Source: Euonymus europaeus
Taxonomy: Eukaryota; Streptophyta; Magnoliopsida; Celastrales; Celastraceae
Assembly (NCBI GenBank): GCA_963580455.1
Contig: OY756967.1
Location: forward strand, 8,020,501 to 8,084,500
DNA: 64,000 nt
Direction: 5' to 3'
Made by a program: the position numbers and the translations under genes
In this document: positions 23,931-34,354 of the stretch, one piece after another
How positions within the stretch are numbered: the stretch's first letter is position 1
Layout of the letters: each line of letters begins with the position of its first letter
The notes under the pieces: generated by a model
What the model was told of the DNA's origin: nothing
Database searches by the model: none
The model's input: only the letters and a program-made list of their open reading frames with translations

Positions 23931-25060
23931 ATATTCTTTATCAAACGAATATCATTCAATTTATCCTTTTGAATATTGACAAGAATATAAGCTATCAAAT
24001 TACTAATAAAAATATTTAATTACTAAAAAAATAATTAATAAATAATTAATGTGGTGGAAACCCCTCCAACCAGGTACCTGTGATTTTAATAATACCTTTC
24101 GTCAACCTAAATAGCTTTAGTCAAAATAAATAATATATATAATTTACATTAAGAAATAAAATTATATTTTTCAATATAATAAAAATGTAGTTATTGTATA
24201 TTAAAAGTAAAATTGTTAATTAAGGTATAAATAGTTAAATTTTATTTAAATTAAAAGTTATATTAATAACATAATAATACATAAAAATCAATGTTTTGGT
24301 GGGGAGCAGGTGCAAACCCACTTTCCTCTTTTAAATTGAGATCAGTACACCCAAATTATGAGCCAGACCTATGACTAACTTTGGGTTTATATGACTTCAA
24401 TTTTTTAACAAAACTCTTTTTTTCTTTTTCATTACATCTAAAAATAACCTTAACCTATTTTATAGGTTCGAAGAAGGTAAAAAAAAAAAAAAGGTATGCC
24501 CCATGATTTCAACAGGAAATGTTGTTTGAAACATGTTTCCAAAACTGTTTTTTATTTTTCAAAATAGAAAACTGGATGAAAATTCATTTGAGTGTTACAA
24601 TTTTTAAAAACAGTTTTTCAGAATTGTGTTTTTAAAAACAGAAAATCGAAAATGGATTGGTGCCATTTTTGTAAATACATTGAAATTCATTTTTTTCCTC
24701 TTGCTCTACTTCTTCCTCCATTTCTCATTAGTTCTTACAATCTCTCTTTTCTCTCATTTCTTCTCTCTCCAACTCTTCCCTCCCTTATCTCTTCTCCATC
24801 ATCGCTTCAAATTTATTTGATTTACTTTCCGTCATCATTCATTATCCTCCTTATTATATTATATAACAAATCTTCTTTTTTATCTAAACTTTGTATTTTT
24901 ATCTAAAAAACCATTTACAAATAATATAAGTCAAACGAATTTTTAACACTTCATTTATTTTAAAAACTGTTTTTAAAATTATATACAAAATTATTTTCAA
25001 TTATTAAAAACGAAAATAATATTCAAACACACATTATATATGTTACTAATATATGATTAG
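23931..25060. other. AT-rich intergenic DNA with a possible MITE
   Basis: No coding signal seen. The segment from about 24,522 to 25,032 is bounded by TTGTTTGAAAC and ATTCAAACAC, which are inverted. Inside it has GTTTTTAAAAACAG-like motifs repeated in both directions, as in small non-autonomous DNA elements. There is a run of about 14 A at 24,480. Confidence 0.35.
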
Positions 25061-25764
25061 TATAGGATTAACATGAGGTGAGCCAATCCACGCCAGAGCT
25101 TGGCATATCAACATAAAATCCTTCGTGGCACTCGCTTATTCGCCCCGTGAACATAAAAAAGGAATCCCAAAGCCGCCTGTTGGTGACATTAGCCCTTCTC
25201 CCCTCCCATATGAGTACAAATGAATCTCGGTTGTGAATAAAAGTTTTGTGCAACTGCCTCTCTCCCAAGTGATGCGAACTTTCCTTCCAAGTTTCAACGA
25301 CGCCCACAAACCGTAAACGATCTTTCTCTTCTCGGTGGTACGATCCGGAGTCGATTGTCCGGGAAAATATCGGGCGAAGAGGTTCCAACTTCTTCAACGT
25401 TATGAAATTTTGCCGATCTAAAGAGGTTGGAGTTACCCAGTCGATTCTGTATTTGATATATGATGCGCTGTAGGGTTTTCTGCTTTTTCGATAAATGCGG
25501 TTTTCGTTTTGGAGTGTTCACTATTGAGTTGTATTGTGTGTAAACAGAATAAGTTATTGAATTCTTGTTGGAGAAAGTGAGGTGTTACTTTTTTTGACGA
25601 GTCTGGTACTCCGTAGCTATTTGCGAAGCGGTTAAGCAGATTCTGGTGATTGATCAGAAAGTTCGGCGTCCATTTTACTGTTTTGCACAGTGGCACGCAA
25701 AGCGGCATTGTAGGCTTTGCCTATTGTTTCGACACTGGTTCACTTGTCTGGCTAATCGGGGCTA

Positions 25765-28700
25765 ATGTTGAATCTGGGTGCTGAGGCCTCTGTAACCTTC
25801 AGCTGGCCAATCTTCAGTGCAAGTATATTTGTACTTGTGGCTTTTGTCCTGTCAATGTACCTTATCTTTGAGCACTTAGCTGCTTATAATCAGCCGGAGG
25901 TTTCTTTCTTAAATTCTACAAATCCTTTCAATTTAACATTCGTTTTATATTCTGGTTTTGGATTATACTCTATATGTTATTATGTTAATTCCTCATAAAA
26001 TTTGATTTCAGGAGCAGAAGTTTCTGATTGGGCTCATTCTAATGGTTCCTGTTTATGCACTGGAATCGGTATGCAAAGAAACCCTTTTGTACCTTCCCCT
26101 CTATTATTGCTTCTTTCTTGATTTCATACTTTTTGATGGTTTACTAATTTATATGCATTTGATATCTCAAAGGAAGATTGTTTGTAGAGGTACTTGCTTG
26201 ATTGGCAATGCTCTCACGTCTTTTGATTAGTTGGTGACTGAATTAGATTCGGGATTGCTTTGAAGTAATTATTTTGTGCATATGTTAGGTAAAGCATGCC
26301 TTGTGCAGAGATGATATAATGACTAATATCAATAGGTTAGGTTGGGAGAGAGGGTGGGGGGAGGGGGGGGGGGCGGGGGCGGGGGGGGGGGGGTTGGGGG
26401 GGAGGGTGGGGGTGGGGTGGCAACGTGGCAGGGCTAAATAAATTGTTGGATGAGCCAACCTTACCTGCTTTACATCTTATGTATTTTCTAAAATATGGAT
26501 GAGCAAAATCTCCTTAAGTGACTACAATTCTTTTTATTGAATGAGAACTGAGGATGCTGTAAGCTGCTGCAGTTATATTTCTCTGTCTTGTGTTGTTTTG
26601 CTCAAGTAATTTGCTTCACCATTGCATATTTATAATATATTTTGATATTTTATTACCATAACTTGGGTATTTTTACTCAGCAACAGTTTTTCTCACTGCT
26701 AGCATATTTCACTTAACCTAGCTTGTCCGGCTTAGTTGTTAACAATGGATTTGTGATTCTGTAATATGGTTCTCTGTTTTATCATTGGGCAGTTTTTATC
26801 ACTATTGGATTCCGATGCTGCATTCAACTATGAAGCAATTCGGGACTGTTATGAAGCTTTTGCATTGTATTGCTTTGAGAGATATCTCATAGCCTGCTTG
26901 GGTATGCGGACTTTATTTGGTGGCAATCATATTGCTTTGATTCTGTTATTCGGACATAATATTTAAACATTGAAGTTGCGAATAGATCTCTCCTTTTTGC
27001 TCATTCGTTGCTTTTATGCATGTGATTTCCTTGGATAGGGATTTTTAACTTGCCTCGCTGCATTTATAGATAATTGGTTCCGCTTTGTCAAATTTTGGTC
27101 TTCTTTACTTTGTACTAGTGTTTTCAAGCCAATTGTAGCTTTTGTAGTTTATGCTTGTCCTTTTTGTTGCTTCAATAAAATTTTGATCATTCATTTTATT
27201 TTTTGATGTGGTGTGATGAAATTAGGTTAGTGAGTACTGGTTTGAACTCATTGAAGTATAAGTACTAGTTGGAATTATATCGCAGTCTAATTCTTGTTTT
27301 TCAATTTTGTTTGGTGACCCTTAGTTTTGAAATAGTATGTATATCCACCCTATAAATGTCAAAGTTATGTGGGCGAGCTTGTCTTTTGGTAATTTATCGA
27401 AATTTTATTGAGGTTGGGCAAATCGATTAATGAATGTTCCCTTGTCGTCATGTAGAAGACATTAGTGTGGAGTGGGTCAAGCAAGTTTGACTTTCTGGAT
27501 GGGGGTAATATCCAAAATACAACTTTGTGTTGCTCTCCAGCCAAGGTTTTAAAAATCTTTTTTAGGAATCAAGGCGCTTACCTTCTATGAGGCGAGGCGT
27601 AAGCCTTTTAGAGAATCGATTCAAAACTTAAAAAAACACCAAATAATATCTAATAGCTACTCATGTAATCAATTTTACAACACAGGTGTCACATATATAC
27701 ACATGTAATCAATTAAGCATAGATCTGTATCTCTATATCTACACGTGCAAGCCAAGCATCACATATAAACATGTGACACATGAGATAAGAGAGAAAAAGA
27801 GATGAAGCAGAGCTATCTTAAGAGAGTCTAGAAGAGAGAGAGAGAGAGAGAGACGAGAGACCAGAGAAGAAGAGGACAAGGCGCAATTGTATTTAGAGAG
27901 TTCAGAAGAGATATAGAGACGAAGCAGAGAGATGAAGCAGGGTCCAAAAGAGAGAGAGAGAGACGAAGCAGAGCTGTCTTTAGAGAGATAGAGAAGAAAA
28001 AGTAGTGAGAAAGTGGGAAACAAACTTGGAAAGTGCCGATTTGAAGGATTAAGGCGCCGATTAAAGAATTAGTTTTGCCGCCGAAGTGCCAATCTTTGAA
28101 AATATGTGGTGACATTGATGAAATATGCAGCTCGCGCCTTGTCCGTATCAGAACCTCTGTGTTTGATGCGGATGCCTCAACCATGAGAGGCGGTCGCATC
28201 TCATGTTTAGGATGACTCTACCTCGAGGTGTGCGCCCCGAACAATTTTAAGAACCATGTCTCTAGCCAAACAATTAGCAGTTTTCAATTGAACATCTTTG
28301 ACACTAGGCAAGATGCTTTTTGGATAGCATCTGGAGGCTCTTTTCACTCAAGTGACCAAGTCTTTTATGCCATAGTTCAATAGAAGCATCTTTAACTCTG
28401 TTCAGGAACCCCTTTGTTAGAGAAGCTTGCATCACATAAAGTGAATTTATTTTCTTTCCCTCTAGGCATCATCAAGGAACCTTTAGTGAGCTTCCTCTTT
28501 CCATCACTAAATTGATTTTTATAACCTTAATCATGAAGGTGACCAACATAAATTAGATTGAGGCGGATGTTTGGAACGTGGTACACATCTTTCAGTAGCA
28601 GCTTATAACTGACGTTGGTTTTCAAATAAACATCTCTCATGCCAACAATCTTGGATGCACCATTATTTTCCATCCTAACTTGGCCAAACTCAACACTAGT

Positions 28701-31700
28701 ACATGATGTAAAATAGTCAAGATTTGACATTACATGAAATGAGGCACCTGAGTCAATGACCCAAGTGTTACTGTCTTGGCATGTGAGGCCAACATAGGCA
28801 TCGTCATAAGCCATGACTACATCTCTTTTAGTTACAATTGCGGCCTCCTCTCTTTTGCTTTTGACTTCGTCCATTTATTCGTCTTTTTTGAAAAATCGAC
28901 AATTCTTCTTCATGTGACCCTTCTTTTTGTAATAAAAACATTCAATATCATTCCTTGAATTGGATTTTTCCCTCTGGACTTGTTTTGTTATCATCACTGC
29001 AACGATCTCTATTTTGGCTTCGGCATCGTTTGTCCTGTCTTGTGGTGATAAGAGCTTCCCTATCTCCATTTTTGTGCTCATATTGCCTCATCTCCTGTTT
29101 TGAGAGACTATCTAAGATGACGTCGACACTCAGCTTTTCGTTAGAAGTTGAGATGTTGAGGGATAGTACCAAGGTCTCCCAACTATTTGGTAATGAACTA
29201 AGCAATAACAATGCTTGCAGTTCTTTATCAATCACCATCTTTATTGTAGTTAATTGATTCACTACTCCTTGAAAATTATTGACATGCCCAAACATACTGC
29301 ATCCATATCTATATTGTTGAGCAGCTTGTCCAACAAGATTTGTTCACAGCATTTTTCAGTTCGCAAAAGTGATTTGATTTTCTCCCACTAGACGCCTGCT
29401 CTAGTCTCATGGGGAAGAATTTTGAAAATGCTTTGATCAATCCATTGCCAAATAGCGCCAATGCGTTTTCTATGGAGTATGTTCCAAGCAGCATCATTAA
29501 TGGGGGCGACTATCTCTTTAGTAGTCGTACCCTCCCTGTAGAGGTCATAACTCCCTCTTTCTCTCCTTTTTTGGCTTGATAGTATGGCTTGGATAGTAAA
29601 AAACAAATCCTTTTGAATAAAACAACTAAAAAAAATATCTTCCGTCTTGAGCTTCCAAATATGGTAGGTGGAGTAGTCAATTTAATCATGTTGCCTACAG
29701 ATTTCTCCATAATAATAATACGGCTCCGATACCACTTGTTGGGATTATTGCCAGAAAAATATGTCGAGAAAATTCCTGAATAAAATTACAAGAATGGGGA
29801 CAATAATTTTTATGTGGAAAACTTTTAATAGGAAAAAACAACAGGACCTTATTCTAGCTAAAAACTTCAACTGCTAAAATAATGGGTGCAACAACTTTCT
29901 ATAGTAATTGCAGTACACATGTGAGTAGGATAATTTGGTAATTTACCCAAACCCAAATACACCGAAGTGTATAAATACTCACTCATTCTCTTTCTGCATA
30001 GTTTCTTTATGTAGGAATACACACTTATCTTTCACACAACACTTGTGTGAGCTCTACTGTAGCATTGAATAGCTAGTGCTCGTTGTTGTCTCTTGCACTG
30101 CCAAATGAACCAAGTATTTATAGAGACCGATGGCCGAACAAATGGTTGAGTCTTTATATGGTTTCACATATGGTATGCCATGCCACTTTGTAGTGTGTCC
30201 ATTCTTGTTTTTTTTTTCTTTATTTTTTTAATTTTCGGGATTAATTTCCTTGAAATATTTTTCTTCCAATAATCCCAACATTTCTGTGCTTATTCAGCTG
30301 ACTTGTATGCTTCTTCTAACTAGATAGTGGGACACTTCTTTCTTCGTTTCTATTTATATTAGCTCCTGGCTTAATACCTCTTAAATTTTCATTGAACTTG
30401 TCTACTTTTTCTTCTCCTTATTGTGCTTAATTTTTTCTTTCTTAAGGTGGGGAGGAAAGCACAATTGATTATATGGAAAGTCGGTCCTTAATCAGTTACA
30501 CTACCCCACTTTTGGAAGACTCGTTTGCTTATGGAGAAGTAGAACATCCTTTTCCTTTGAACTGCTTGCTCAGAAATTGGAATCTTGGTGCTGACTTCTA
30601 CCATGCTGTCAAAATTGGCATTGTTCAGTATGTATGTGCATACTTTAATCTTATTTTAATTTCATTGGTTTCTTCTCTCTGTTTGATGTTTCTATATCAC
30701 TTACTTAAATATCTACTCTTCAGATGATACTCAAGATGATATGTGCACTTCTAGCAATGATTCTTGAAGCTTTTGGGGTTTATGGAGAGGGGAAATTTGA
30801 ATGGAGATATGGGTAGGACATCCTTATTCTCTGGAGTATTGTATAATATTGTATAATTTCTTGCGCCTATACATTGGTGCTGTCTTTCGGCTATAATATG
30901 TATGTTCTTGCATGATAGGTGAAACAAGTGTCTTGAGTTTTTTTTTTCTGCTTCCTTTGTTCTTGTAATTTTCCGTTCTCTAATTAGAACTACGTAGTTA
31001 TCCTGATTTCTATTTTTGTGGAAGAAAAAAGGTAAACAGGAGAAATACTGTTTTACAGTCATCATGCTACTCATTTCTAACATGAATCCTATTTGTTTGC
31101 AGCTATCCCTATTTGGCAATTATTCTCAATTTCAGTCAGACATGGGCCCTGTATTGCCTTGTACAATTCTATTCCGTAATCAAAAAAAAATTAAAACCAA
31201 TTAAACCCCTCGCCAAGTTTCTGACATTCAAGTCAATTGTTTTCCTGACATGGTGGCAAGGTGTTGTTATTGCATTTCTATTCTCTATAGGAGCCTTCAA
31301 AGGGTCTTTGGCGCAAGAGCTGAAAACACGCATACAAGATTATATCATCTGTATAGAGGTATGGGATGAGGTTTTTCTGTGACCGTTTATCTTAAAATAG
31401 CATTAATTCCTCCTATAATATGATGCTTGTTAGCAGATGGGAGTGGCTGCTGTTGTGCATCTTTATGTTTTCCCAGCAGTACCATACAAGAAAGGAGATC
31501 GTTGTGTTCGCAATGTAGCTGTATTATCAGACTATGCATCTCTAGGAACACCTCCGGATCCAGAGGAGGTTAGGGACTGCGAGAGAACTACTAGAGTTCG
31601 CCTTGCTTTGCATGATGAGACCGAGAAGCGTTTGAATTTCCCCCAGAGTGTTCGTGATGTTGTCCTTGGGAGTAGTGAAATTGTAAGATGGTTAACTTTT

Positions 31701-32170
31701 ATCTCTCATCTATAGCATCCAAATTTTATCTACTATCTTTGATTTTTTATCTTTAGCTGAATGCATTAGAAGTTGGCTCATTTATGTCTTTGATTTATGG
31801 CTATTCACTCCCCTCAATACTTTATTTTTTAACTGGTGCTTCTGACTTTTTGTTTTTCCTTTTGTTCTGCTAGATTGTGGACGACATGAAGTACACAGTT
31901 GCACATGTTGTTGAGCCAGTTGAAAGGGGATTTGCGAAGATAAATAAGACCATTCATCAGATTTCTGAAAATGTAAAACGTCACGAGGAGCAAAGGAAGA
32001 GCAGCAAGGATGATAGCCATCTTATCCCCTTGACTTCAAGGTCAAGGGAGTTTTCTGAGCTTCATGATAAACTTAATGAGGGGAGCATCAGTGACGGTGG
32101 TTTGCCTAGTGGAAGCAGACAGCATTATCAGTCGAAAGGGATGGCATCTTTGAGGAGAAGTGGTAAATAA
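25765..32170 (+). CDS. LAZ1-like transmembrane protein (DUF300 / OST-alpha / TMEM184 family)
   Basis: Eight exons join in frame with GT-AG introns: 25,765-25,899; 26,012-26,068; 26,793-26,901; 30,447-30,631; 30,724-30,812; 31,103-31,358; 31,437-31,682; 31,874-32,170. The product is 457 aa. The ATG is the first in frame after a stop 12 bases upstream. Residues 13-35 form a first membrane segment (IFSASIFVLVAFVLSMYLIF), and KFLIGLILMVPVYAL a second. The family motif RDCYEAFALYCFERYLIACLGGE spans about 81-103. Further hydrophobic segments follow (near IGIVQYMILKMICALL, YPYLAIILNFSQTWALYCLV, SIVFLTWWQGVVIAFLFSIG and MGVAAVVHLYVFP), then a soluble tail with VDDMKYTVAHVVEPVERG. In Arabidopsis, LAZ1 was found as a suppressor of acd11 cell death, and family members act at the tonoplast and endomembranes. 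No stop or frameshift is present. Intron 3 (3,545 bp) is swollen by nested transposons. Confidence 0.9.
26343..26421 (+). repeat. Long G-tract in LAZ1-like intron 2
   Basis: About 80 bases are almost only G, with runs of 5 to 14 G broken by single A, T or C, on the sense strand of the gene. It could fold as a G-quadruplex in the pre-mRNA, and it is also a stretch where sequencing length errors are likely. Confidence 0.8.
27542..28258. mobile_element. hAT-like non-autonomous element nested in the copia fragment
   Basis: 717 bp between flanking 8-mers TCTCCAGC (27,534-27,541) and TCTCTAGC (28,259-28,266), a one-mismatch 8-bp target-site duplication. The ends are inverted: CAAGGTTTTAAAAATC at the left, CATGGTTCTTAAAATTG as the complement of the right. 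The insertion point is inside the copia Gag-pre-integrase motif: the codons for CLA lie on one side and GEQHK on the other. The interior has GA-rich runs and AGGCG motifs and no gene. Confidence 0.8.
28267..29500 (-). pseudogene. Copia gag-protease remnant (LAZ1-like intron)
   Basis: Gag segment: LLLLSSLPNSWETLVLSL with downstream DSLSKQEMR (about 28,950-29,295). The zinc knuckle is damaged: CFYYKKKGHMKKNC has Tyr where the second Cys should be. The protease region is 28,527-28,874, with WVIDSGASFHV keeping the active Asp, then DVYHVPNIRLNLIYVG. WHKRLGHLSEKSLQ follows further left (28,330-28,400). Several frame changes separate these pieces. This is the structural part of a copia polyprotein and is not functional. 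Confidence 0.8.
29737..30280 (-). repeat. Copia 5' LTR in LAZ1-like intron 3
   Basis: 544 bp, TG to CA, with 14-bp perfect terminal inverted repeats. It lies next to a tRNA-iMet PBS. TTTCT (30,281-30,285) should be one target-site duplication; the other is lost with the deleted end. Confidence 0.85.
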
Positions 32171-33023
32171 TTTTTCAAAACTTTGGCTTTTACGAATATA
32201 GAAGCGACATCTAACCGTCATTCTGCGGTCAATCTTAACATTAGGACCAATATTAACTGTTGGTAGATAAATCCACGTCTAAAAAAGTCTCCCTGCAAAA
32301 CCCTTCTTTCCTAGGGAGAGAACCTAATAGGCTAATACCTTCTTAATTCTGAAATGTATAGAAATGATTCTATTGCACAATTGTTTAATGATGTGCGATG
32401 GATATGACGATTTCCTGCTGACGCATCAATTTTCACTGTAAATTGTGGATACTTATTGTTAGCAGTTGAGGAAATCATAAAGATTTTGGCTTTACAATTG
32501 AAGTTCCATTGCTTGAATAATTTGCCTCTTTTGTTGAGTTAATTTTACTCTAGTGCAGCACTGCAGCTGATCCTTTTTGGCTGTAGCATTTAGGATGCAA
32601 AAGCTAGCTTTTAATTTTCTTATGTGGCTGTTGACTTGGCTCCTCTCAAATAGGGTGGCTTCCAATCTCTGGAAATCTACAAGATTGCCTAACTAGGAGT
32701 TGCATATCAAATTTTCAATGTCAGAAGATGTTTCTCATGTTGTTTTTGTCCGACATTTTATTTTTATATCTCAATAGCAATGACAATAGTGTTAAAACAT
32801 AATCAATCGGATATATTCCATTGTATCTCACATTAGATTGACATAATCTAACTAAATTTTTTGGAGATGGTCCGGGAGATAATAAAGAGATGTGTTTGGG
32901 TTGAATTTTCAACAATTGTAATTCTAGTTTCTTAGGCCATTGATGATTGAAAAGACGGTTAACCACGTTAGATTGGTATTTGAAGTGTTAAACGAAAACA
33001 CACAAAATGTTACGTGAAGCATT
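32171..33023. other. 3' flank of the LAZ1-like gene
   Basis: AT-rich sequence that should hold the 3' UTR and polyadenylation signals, then intergenic DNA. No coding feature recognised. Confidence 0.5.
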
Positions 33024-34117
33024 CCATATTAGGGGTGCACACGGGTATCGAGTTTTCGACCCGACCTGATAACCCAGTACTTATCGAATTTGCCCGACCT
33101 GATCCGATAAAGACTGGGTAAAACCCGGCCCGAACCAGATTATTTCGGACCGGGTTTTGGGTGTTGATTTTATCAAAATTCGGGTTATGTTCATTTGAAT
33201 TTAAAATTCAAGAATGAAAAAATTCAATGTAAAACTTGGTCCTTTTGTGGTTTAGAAAGCCTGGCCCCTTTACTTTAATTTTAACAATCTATTGTTTGAC
33301 TTCTTTATGCTTTTAAAGCCCCGGTCCCCTTAACTTTACTTTTTGATTTGTCGATGTGGTATTCAACTGGAACTCTCCAGTCTCCACAGCCTCAACCGTA
33401 CTCCTCTCCTTCAACTTCATGATTTTATTACCCTTAGCTTAAACCTGAAAAGCACATGAAAAAAATTGTAAGAATGATGAGAGGATCCTACTTTTCTACA
33501 GCAGATCTAAGAACCCAAGACTCCAAACCACGAAATGCCAAGATAAAGAATTTTCCAAAATTGAAATTAAACCCAGAAGAACCCATAAATCAAAACCAGC
33601 AAAGTAGAAATCAAACATCTTATCTATGCTTTTGGAGCGATCTGTGGATCTAGATATGGTGAATCGTCACAAACAGGCAGCTCCTTGTGTTCCTGTGTGA
33701 CTAGGATGGCTCTCTTTCTCTGAATCATTTGATCTTGTCGGGTTCTTTTGTTGCAGAGCAGGGCACTGAGGATGAGGGGGATAAGGTTGTGGTTGGTGGT
33801 GGGTCAGATGTGGATGAGCAGGAGAAGTTAGGGAAAGGAATGGGTTGTAGGAATGGGTTGTGTGGATGGGTTACAAGGAGTCAAGTACTAGAGGAGGAAG
33901 TTTCGAAGTTGAACAATAAACATAGTGACGGAAAGGAAGATAGACGCCCAAACTGCAGAAGATTTGACTGGGTTATCTGGTAACCCGACCCGATAACCCG
34001 GTAGATCTAGATTCGATAATCCAAAATTTTAACATCGGTCTATTGGACCGGGTTTCATCACTTTGAAAAATTACCGGGTTGGATCAAACCTGATCTGGTG
34101 TGCAGGCATTAATATGG
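33024..34117. mobile_element. Possible non-autonomous DNA element with imperfect TIRs
   Basis: The left end CCATATTAGGGGTGCACAC and the right end, read as complement, CCATATTAATGCCTGCACAC form about 19 bp of imperfect inverted repeat. Subterminal CGGGT/ACCCG motifs occur at both ends (33,040-33,170 and 33,970-34,080), a pattern common in plant hAT-type MITEs. The interior includes an unassigned open stretch with an acceptor-like TTGTTGCAG near 33,750, which could be captured host sequence. No clear target-site duplication was found. Confidence 0.45.
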
Positions 34118-34179
34118 ATTCGATATTAATATAGGATGATAAACTATGGTAATGGAACAAAATAAAGAAGAAGTTAACT

Positions 34180-34335
34180 TATGCCCATGGGCCAGAGAAG
34201 AAATTTAAGCCCATGGGCCTTAGATGAGTTTCTTCGTGAAAGACAAGGGTAAATACGTCACTACGGTTTTAGGGAAGATGATTAGGGTTTTCGTCCGAGT
34301 GAGGGAGCGTAGTACTACTACCTATATATAAATGG
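34180..34335 (+). promoter_or_regulatory. Telo-box / GGGCC-element / TATA promoter
   Basis: Two copies of GCCCATGGGCC (about 34,182-34,193 and 34,209-34,219) resemble the site II elements of plant ribosomal and snoRNA promoters. A telo-box (TTAGGGTTT, the complement of AAACCCTAA) is at 34,282-34,290. A TATA box (CTATATATAAAT) is at 34,322-34,333. The combination and order are those described for dicot snoRNA and translation-related genes. Start of transcription is expected near 34,355. Confidence 0.65.
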
Positions 34336-34354
34336 TTGCGCCCAACCTATTTTG

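Larger units (their letters stand above)
27420..30280 (-). mobile_element. Truncated Ty1/copia element inside LAZ1-like intron 3
   Basis: The 5' LTR is at 29,737-30,280 (544 bp) and carries perfect 14-bp inverted ends (TGTTGGGATTATTG and its complement). The PBS TGGTATCGGAGC (29,723-29,734) lies two bases inside. The internal part reads leftward through gag, protease and the Gag-pre-integrase domain, then ends near 27,420-27,440 just after ...LHTNVFYMTT. No second LTR is present, so integrase, RT, RNase H and the 3' LTR are deleted. The left edge is approximate. The element is antisense to the host gene, which may explain why the intron is tolerated. Confidence 0.85.

Noticed and set aside
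25068..25521. Overlapping minus-strand open stretches of 75-109 codons upstream of the LAZ1-like gene
   Set aside because: No domain or homology was recognised, and they sit in the expected promoter/5' leader of the plus-strand gene.
27739..28199. Minus-strand Ser/Leu-rich open frames
   Set aside because: They translate the GA repeats of the hAT-like element and have no protein character.
29723..29734. A tRNA gene at the tRNA-matching sequences (also 9,987, 17,382 and 49,789)
   Set aside because: Only 12-17 bases match tRNA 3' ends and they lie beside LTRs, so they are primer-binding sites.
33729..33983. 84-codon Gly/Asp/Glu-rich plus-strand frame as a gene
   Set aside because: It lies inside a probable DNA element with no recognisable domain. 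It may be captured sequence but cannot be called a gene.
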